Assembly (NCBI GenBank): GCA_000697335.1 | Contig: JNEM01013266.1 | Coordinates: 1-12,354 of the forward strand | Origin: Conidiobolus incongruus B7586 | Taxonomy: Eukaryota > Entomophthoromycota > Entomophthoromycetes > Entomophthorales > Conidiobolaceae | Reading direction: 5' to 3' | Length of the DNA: 12,354 nucleotides | In this document: piece by piece, positions 8,494-12,354 of the stretch | Numbering within the stretch: the stretch's first letter is position 1 | Layout: each line of letters begins with the position of its first letter | Translations under genes and position numbers: made by a program | Notes under the pieces: model-generated | Database searches by the model: none | What the model saw: only the letters and a program-made list of their open reading frames with translations | What the model was told of the DNA's origin: nothing

Positions 8494-9135
8494 ATGTCAA
8501 GATCAACAACACCCCAGAGTCACAACACTCAAGATGAATTAACAGAATTTGATAATGCTATTCAACATATATTGGGGAATCCCAATCATTATCTTCCTAC
8601 TAAAATTGAAGATTTTGAAAATATATTAAAAGTAATTTTTATTCCAATATTCATTTATTTAATATTTATTATTTTAAAGTTAGAAGAATTAAAACCTCAA
8701 TTCGTCGATATGAAAAATAATATGGAAAAGTTTGATTCTTTGGAGAATGACTTGAAAGAGTTAAAGAAAAAATTGGAAGGATTTGATACTCAAAGTATAA
8801 TCATATATTAATACATTATATAATTCCTTATCTAATGGTAAATTTATTGGAACAGTGAAAGAGACAATATCTCAAAGTGACAAAAATTATAATCGAATAT
8901 TAAAATTAAAATCTCAAGTAATAACTTTGCAATATTTTAAAATTTAAACTAATTATTAATATAGGCACATGAACAATTCCTCAACTCCTTCAAAATTAAC
9001 AAAGATGAAGAACCCTACAAATCGTATTTAATAGATATGGAAAGGAGGAAAGAAGAATTTGAGAAGAATTTAGAATTCCAAAATGAGTTTTTAGTTAAAA
9101 AGCATTTGGATTTAATGATGAATCAATGGAAATAA
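8494..9135 (+). CDS. Coiled-coil protein of unknown function, 4 exons (161 aa)
   Basis: Exons 8494-8631, 8680-8794, 8856-8917 and 8965-9135 join in frame to 161 residues, ending in TAA. Introns are 48, 61 and 47 bases; the second and third have CTAAT branch-like sites. The N-terminus (MSRSTTPQSHNTQDELTEFD) is polar and probably disordered. From about residue 45 the chain is charged, heptad-like coiled coil (LEELKPQFVDMKNNMEKF, NDLKELKKKLEGF), and the last 55 residues are again helical (ERRKEEFEKNLEFQNEF, then KKHLDLMMNQWK). The first intron is free of stops and in frame; unspliced it would insert a hydrophobic stretch resembling a membrane helix. I treat it as an intron because of its size and its GTAATT..AAAG ends, and because splicing gives one continuous coiled coil. 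Small coiled-coil subunits of kinetochore, BLOC or similar complexes look like this, but no family was recognised. Confidence 0.75.
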
Positions 9136-9397
9136 ACTTTTTTAATTTGTTTAATGTTTATAATTATTACCACAGTGTTCCATTTTGTTAATTTTTTACT
9201 ATTCCATATTATGGGATCATTTAGAGAAAATTCAATAATTTTAGTGGTGACGAAATATTTGGAAAAATATTAACGTAAATATTGTTCATAAAAAATTTAT
9301 ATGAATGAACTAAATACTTCATAAAGGTTTTGGTTTTGAATTACTGTTTCATTAAAAAACAGCAAATAAAAAGTTTTTTTAAAATGATAAATAATCT
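9136..9397. other. Intergenic: shared 3' flank of the coiled-coil gene and U2
   Basis: AT-rich DNA between convergent units. It contains TTATGGG at 9209-9215, the only CCCATAA copy not placed upstream of a gene in the same orientation. Nothing else is recognised. Confidence 0.45.
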
Positions 9398-9578
9398 CGG
9401 CGTCACCTAGATGTACTGAAATACTAGGGACACCTGTGGAAGGAATGCATGCAAGCAGAGGCCTTCCCTCCGAGGTACAAAAATAAGAATGGTTCCCAGT
9501 CCCATGGGACTGATTTCAGAGATCACTCTGAAAAGAACAGATACTACACTTGATCTTAGCCAAAAGCCAAGAGAGGAT
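9398..9578 (-). ncRNA. U2 spliceosomal snRNA
   Basis: U2 pairs with the intron branch site during pre-mRNA splicing. On the minus strand the RNA starts ATCCTCTCTTGGCTTTTGGC and continues with the nearly invariant TAAGATCAAGTGTAGTATCT. The branch-recognition GTAGTA lies at 9547-9542. Stem IIa (AGAG/CTCT) and stem IIb (AGTCCC/GGGACT) follow, then the Sm site ATTTTTG (9484-9478). The last stem-loop is CCTAG...CTAGG (9428-9406) with loop TATTTCAGTAC, matching the U2B''-binding stem-loop IV (human loop TATTGCAGTAC). Length of about 181 is close to human U2 (about 188). GUAGUA pairs with UACUAAC-type branch sites, in keeping with the CTAAC/CTAAT sequences in the introns here. The exact 3' end is uncertain by a few bases. 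Confidence 0.97.
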
Positions 9579-9603
9579 AAGGTTGAATGACAGAGTTTTT
9601 CGA

Positions 9604-9612
9604 TTATTTATA
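9604..9612 (-). promoter_or_regulatory. TATA box of the U2 snRNA gene
   Basis: TATAAATAA on the minus strand, 34 to 26 bases before the predicted U2 5' end. It is the same nonamer, at the same position, as in the U3 promoter. Confidence 0.72.
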
Positions 9613-9641
9613 CCACCTTGAATAGAATCATTTCATATTCC

Positions 9642-9651
9642 CTAATATGGG
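9642..9651 (-). promoter_or_regulatory. Upstream element of the U2 gene (CCCATATTAG), overlapping a CArG-like palindrome
   Basis: CCCATATTAG begins 39 bases before the TATA box, as the similar element does in the U3 gene. The larger site TTCCCTAATATGGGAG (plus strand, 9638-9653) contains CCTAATATGG, which fits the CC(A/T)6GG box bound by MADS-box factors such as Mcm1/SRF. Which protein, if any, binds is unknown. Confidence 0.5.
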
Positions 9652-9653
9652 AG

Positions 9654-11063
9654 ATTAACTAATTTGGATATATTTTCCTCATATTTGACAATTCTTCATC
9701 ATAATTACTATATTTAGTTGACGAATCTTAATTCAACAAGTGACAATTTTAACTTATATTGAATATTGAAATATCAAAATAATGAATTACAAAAAAGTAT
9801 ATTTCAACTTTATTGAATCTATCTTTAGTATATTATCTCTATATTTCCTTTTTAATAGATTCTAATTATTATTTTTGCCAATATTATTTAATCTCACCTT
9901 ACACACTACGATTTCAAACAATCAATATATTCGAAATTGAACTCAATTTTAATATTTTATCTGTTATAACGGATAAGTGAAATTTTTATATTTATAAAAG
10001 ACCAATAATATTATATTATAAACTATAATGATATAAGGTTTTGAGTCAAATGACTAAAGTATGGGCTATAATATCTTATTCTATTTCAAATATCATATCA
10101 TCAATTATCATTAATTATGTTCATTTAATTTTTGAATTTTTTCTAATCTATATCCAGTTATAATACAAATTGTTTAATGATTTTTATTTGTAGCTGGATT
10201 GATAAATAACTTTCCATCAATCTATATCATTTGATTATTTTATTGAATCAATCTTATTTAACCATATAAAAGTATAAGTATTATAATATTGTCTAAATAT
10301 GGTATAATTAAAATTTTTAATTAAAAATGGAATTTTTTTAATATTTCTTACCTAAAATATACATTTAATCAATATAATAAAAATATTGAAATTATCTAAT
10401 TATAAAATTATTTGAGTTGTTATTCAGAAATTTAATAAATTGATTAATTTTTTTGATTTTTAAATATTATAAAAATATAATACATTAATATTAATATAGA
10501 AAATTAAATGATATTATTCAAATTGTTATTTGACAGTTTAATTAATCAAAATATTCAAGTTCAAAAATATTAAAGTCAAATAAAAATAAACAATATATGA
10601 TAAAAATGAAAAATTTCAAAATTTTAACTGAATAATTAAGTTATATCTTTCTAAACTTTTATATTTACTATTTTATATTATTATTGGAGATATTCTTTTA
10701 TAAATCCTGGTTTATAATAATTTTTTTAATTATTATATTAAATGTATATTTTATTATATTCAAAGCTTCAAAATTTCAATTGATAAATTATAATTGAATA
10801 TTAATTTAAAGAGAGAATAATGCTAAATTATTTAATTCTTGATTTTATAAATATATTAGTAGTTTTAAAAAATAAATTATATACAAAATATATAAGAGAG
10901 TTAGTATCTTCAGATTATATATACACTAACCCACAAAAGTAAGTTATAAAATCAAAAACACCTATATTTTTACTAATAACTTAATTAATATTTAATGAAA
11001 TAAACCTAAATTAAATAATTAAAATCTATTATATTTATTAGTTATATATATCATTAAATAATG
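9654..11063. other. AT-rich intergenic DNA with no recognised gene
   Basis: About 1.4 kb without a usable open frame, recognisable protein fragment, snRNA/snoRNA box set or tRNA-like sequence. Base use still looks like ordinary intergenic DNA for this window: positions 10081-10140 hold 6 CpA, 2 TpG and 7 TpA, unlike the RIP-affected transposon to the right. A shift toward more TpA begins around 10900. Confidence 0.5.
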
Positions 11064-11139
11064 ATATTTAGCTATTAATTGGTTAAAATATAAACCTTTA
11101 AATTTTACCTAAGGTGAGTTATAAATTTATAGGTTTTTG
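11064..11139 (+). repeat. Left terminal inverted repeat of the Tc1/mariner-like element
   Basis: It contains AAGGTGAGTTATAAATTT (from 11111) and matches the reverse complement of 12278-12354, nearly perfectly over the inner 29 bases and loosely, with small gaps, over the outer 45. Confidence 0.8.
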
Positions 11140-12277
11140 GTGATAAAAAAAATTAAAACCTAGTGTATCTACCTTTAACTTTTTTAACTTTTTTAAGTTT
11201 GTAGGGTATAGAATCAATTAACTTCTTATACTAAAAAAAGTTAATCTTGTTTTATACTTCTTAAACATATTTTTAAAGTTGATCTAAATTTTTTATTGGG
11301 GGGAAAGCTTTAATAACTTTTTTTAACTAATCCTAAAAGTGTTTAATTAGATTAAAGTTAAAAAATTAAAGAAACTACTTTATAACTATTATCTTGTTAT
11401 TTTTAAGTTATTTGGTAGTAGAAGTTATAGTATAACAAGAAACATTATTTTACTAGAAAATAACATTAGATTTATTTAACCTATATTATTTAATGGTTTT
11501 TTTTAATTTATTATTTAAAATACTTTAGTACATTTTAATATTAATTCCCTTATTAACTTTATAAAAATACTTTACACCTAAAAACAACATATATCCTTAA
11601 ATAATAATTAACCCACTATTATACTTTTGGGTAAAATTAATATAATGGTTATAAAGTAATTCTGTATCTTTTTTAAAGCATCTAGCTTTTTTATTAAATC
11701 TATTAAAATATATTTTTGTTTCATTAAATTAAATAACCTTATTTTAATTAGTTTTAATTTAATATTAGTGATAACATTTAAACTTTTACCTAACTTTACA
11801 ATAGGATTTTTTTAGTTAAGGGTGTTTTTTCTTAAAGTGTAAATAGTATCTATGTTAACATAAAACATATATAATAATATTAATGCTAACTAATATTCTT
11901 ATATAGTTTTATAATTCCTGTTGTATTTCTATAATAATATTATATTTACCTATATTAACTAACCTATAGATATACTTTTTATTATATTCATCTATAAATT
12001 TAACACACTTAAGTTTAAGTTTAAATGTTTTTTTATTGTTATTCTTAACAACCTTAGCTATAATAAACTAGCTAACACTAATAATTCTAACAATATCATA
12101 AGTTGATTTACTTTTTTTATAAAGTTAATTAATACACAAGTAGATTTTTTTAAAGAGGGATTTAGGTATAATAATACTAATAAAAAAAATTTAGTATATC
12201 TATAAAATATTATATAAAATAATAACAAAGAGAGAAAAAAGATATGGTTATATATTATTAAATATATCCCTTTATTT

Positions 12278-12354
12278 CAAAAACCTACAAATTTATAACT
12301 CACCTTGGTTAAATATTAAAGGTTAATATTTTTGCTAATAGTTTACTAAATATA
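12278..12354 (-). repeat. Right terminal inverted repeat of the Tc1/mariner-like element
   Basis: On the minus strand it carries AAGGTGAGTTATAAATTT ending at 12306, then runs to the window edge, so its outer limit is not known. Confidence 0.8.

Larger units (their letters stand above)
11064..12354 (-). mobile_element. Tc1/mariner-like DNA transposon, RIP-mutated (right end at or beyond the window edge)
   Basis: Inverted terminal repeats of about 75 bases lie at 11064-11139 and 12278-12354. Their inner 29 bases (11111-11139 and 12278-12306) differ at one position, a transition. On the minus strand the interior keeps traces of a Tc1-type DDE transposase. At about 11588-11638 the frame reads I-N-F-T-Q-K-Y-N-S-G-L-I-I-I-stop-G-Y-M, which parallels the family's I-N-P-T-x-K-x-G-G-G-S-I-M-V-W-G-C-M; W to stop, C to Y, V to I, M to I and G to S/N are explained by G-to-A changes. 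Near 11279-11308 a PPxxNLDQL trace recalls PPxSPDLNxIE, at the expected place near the transposase C-terminus. Many stops make it non-coding. CpA and TpG are scarce and TpA abundant (positions 11881-11940: 14 TpA, 3 TpG, 0 CpA), the mark of RIP. Target-site duplications cannot be judged because the right boundary may be outside. Confidence 0.8.

Noticed and set aside
10300-10345. AT-only palindromes such as AATTAAAA-T-TTTTAATT
   Set aside because: Short A/T palindromes are expected in DNA with this base composition.
10928-10985. Sequence resembling the transposon's inverted repeat (AAAGTAAGTTATAAA) followed by AAAAACACCTATA, as if from an internally deleted copy
   Set aside because: Agreement is partial and breaks after about 15 bases; in DNA this AT-rich it cannot be separated from chance without other copies.

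Overview
The window looks like nuclear DNA of an AT-rich fungus. The reasons are 16 short spliceosomal introns of about 47-66 bases with GT..AG ends, several with CTAAC/CTAAT branch sites; a U2 snRNA gene and a U3 snoRNA gene, both with TATA boxes; eukaryotic housekeeping genes; and a right-hand transposon remnant with the CpA/TpG depletion expected of fungal repeat-induced point mutation (RIP). Exons are moderately AT-rich and intergenic DNA is extremely so. I cannot name the species. RIP plus dense short introns suggests an intron-rich Dikarya lineage, but this is inference.

Layout, left to right. (1) 1-298, minus: 5' end of an unrecognised gene that leaves the window. (2) 983-2223, minus: four-exon homologue of the nuclear speckle splicing regulator NSRP1/CCDC55. 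(3) 2442-2872, plus: decayed RNA-recognition-motif (RRM) gene. (4) about 3516-3728, plus: U3 snoRNA. (5) 4071-4334, minus: small two-helix membrane protein resembling PIG-Y, of the GPI-GlcNAc transferase. (6) 5089-5996, plus: three-exon PWWP-domain protein. (7) 6099-7967, minus: eight-exon mitochondrial phosphatidylglycerophosphate synthase PGS1, whose first coding exon is 14 bases. (8) 8494-9135, plus: four-exon coiled-coil protein of unknown function. (9) about 9398-9578, minus: U2 snRNA. (10) 9579-11063: AT-rich DNA without a recognisable gene. (11) 11064 to the right edge: Tc1/mariner-like DNA transposon, inactivated by RIP-type changes.

The genes do not form one pathway. Several concern RNA: the U2 snRNA, the NSRP1-like splicing factor, the U3 snoRNA for rRNA processing and the dead RRM gene. 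Two concern lipids: PGS1 for cardiolipin precursor synthesis and the PIG-Y-like GPI anchor subunit. The main regulatory observations are a shared upstream element and TATA box at identical spacing in the U2 and U3 promoters, a recurring CCCATAA motif in front of most genes, and a symmetric pair of CCAAT boxes between the PIG-Y-like and PWWP genes.
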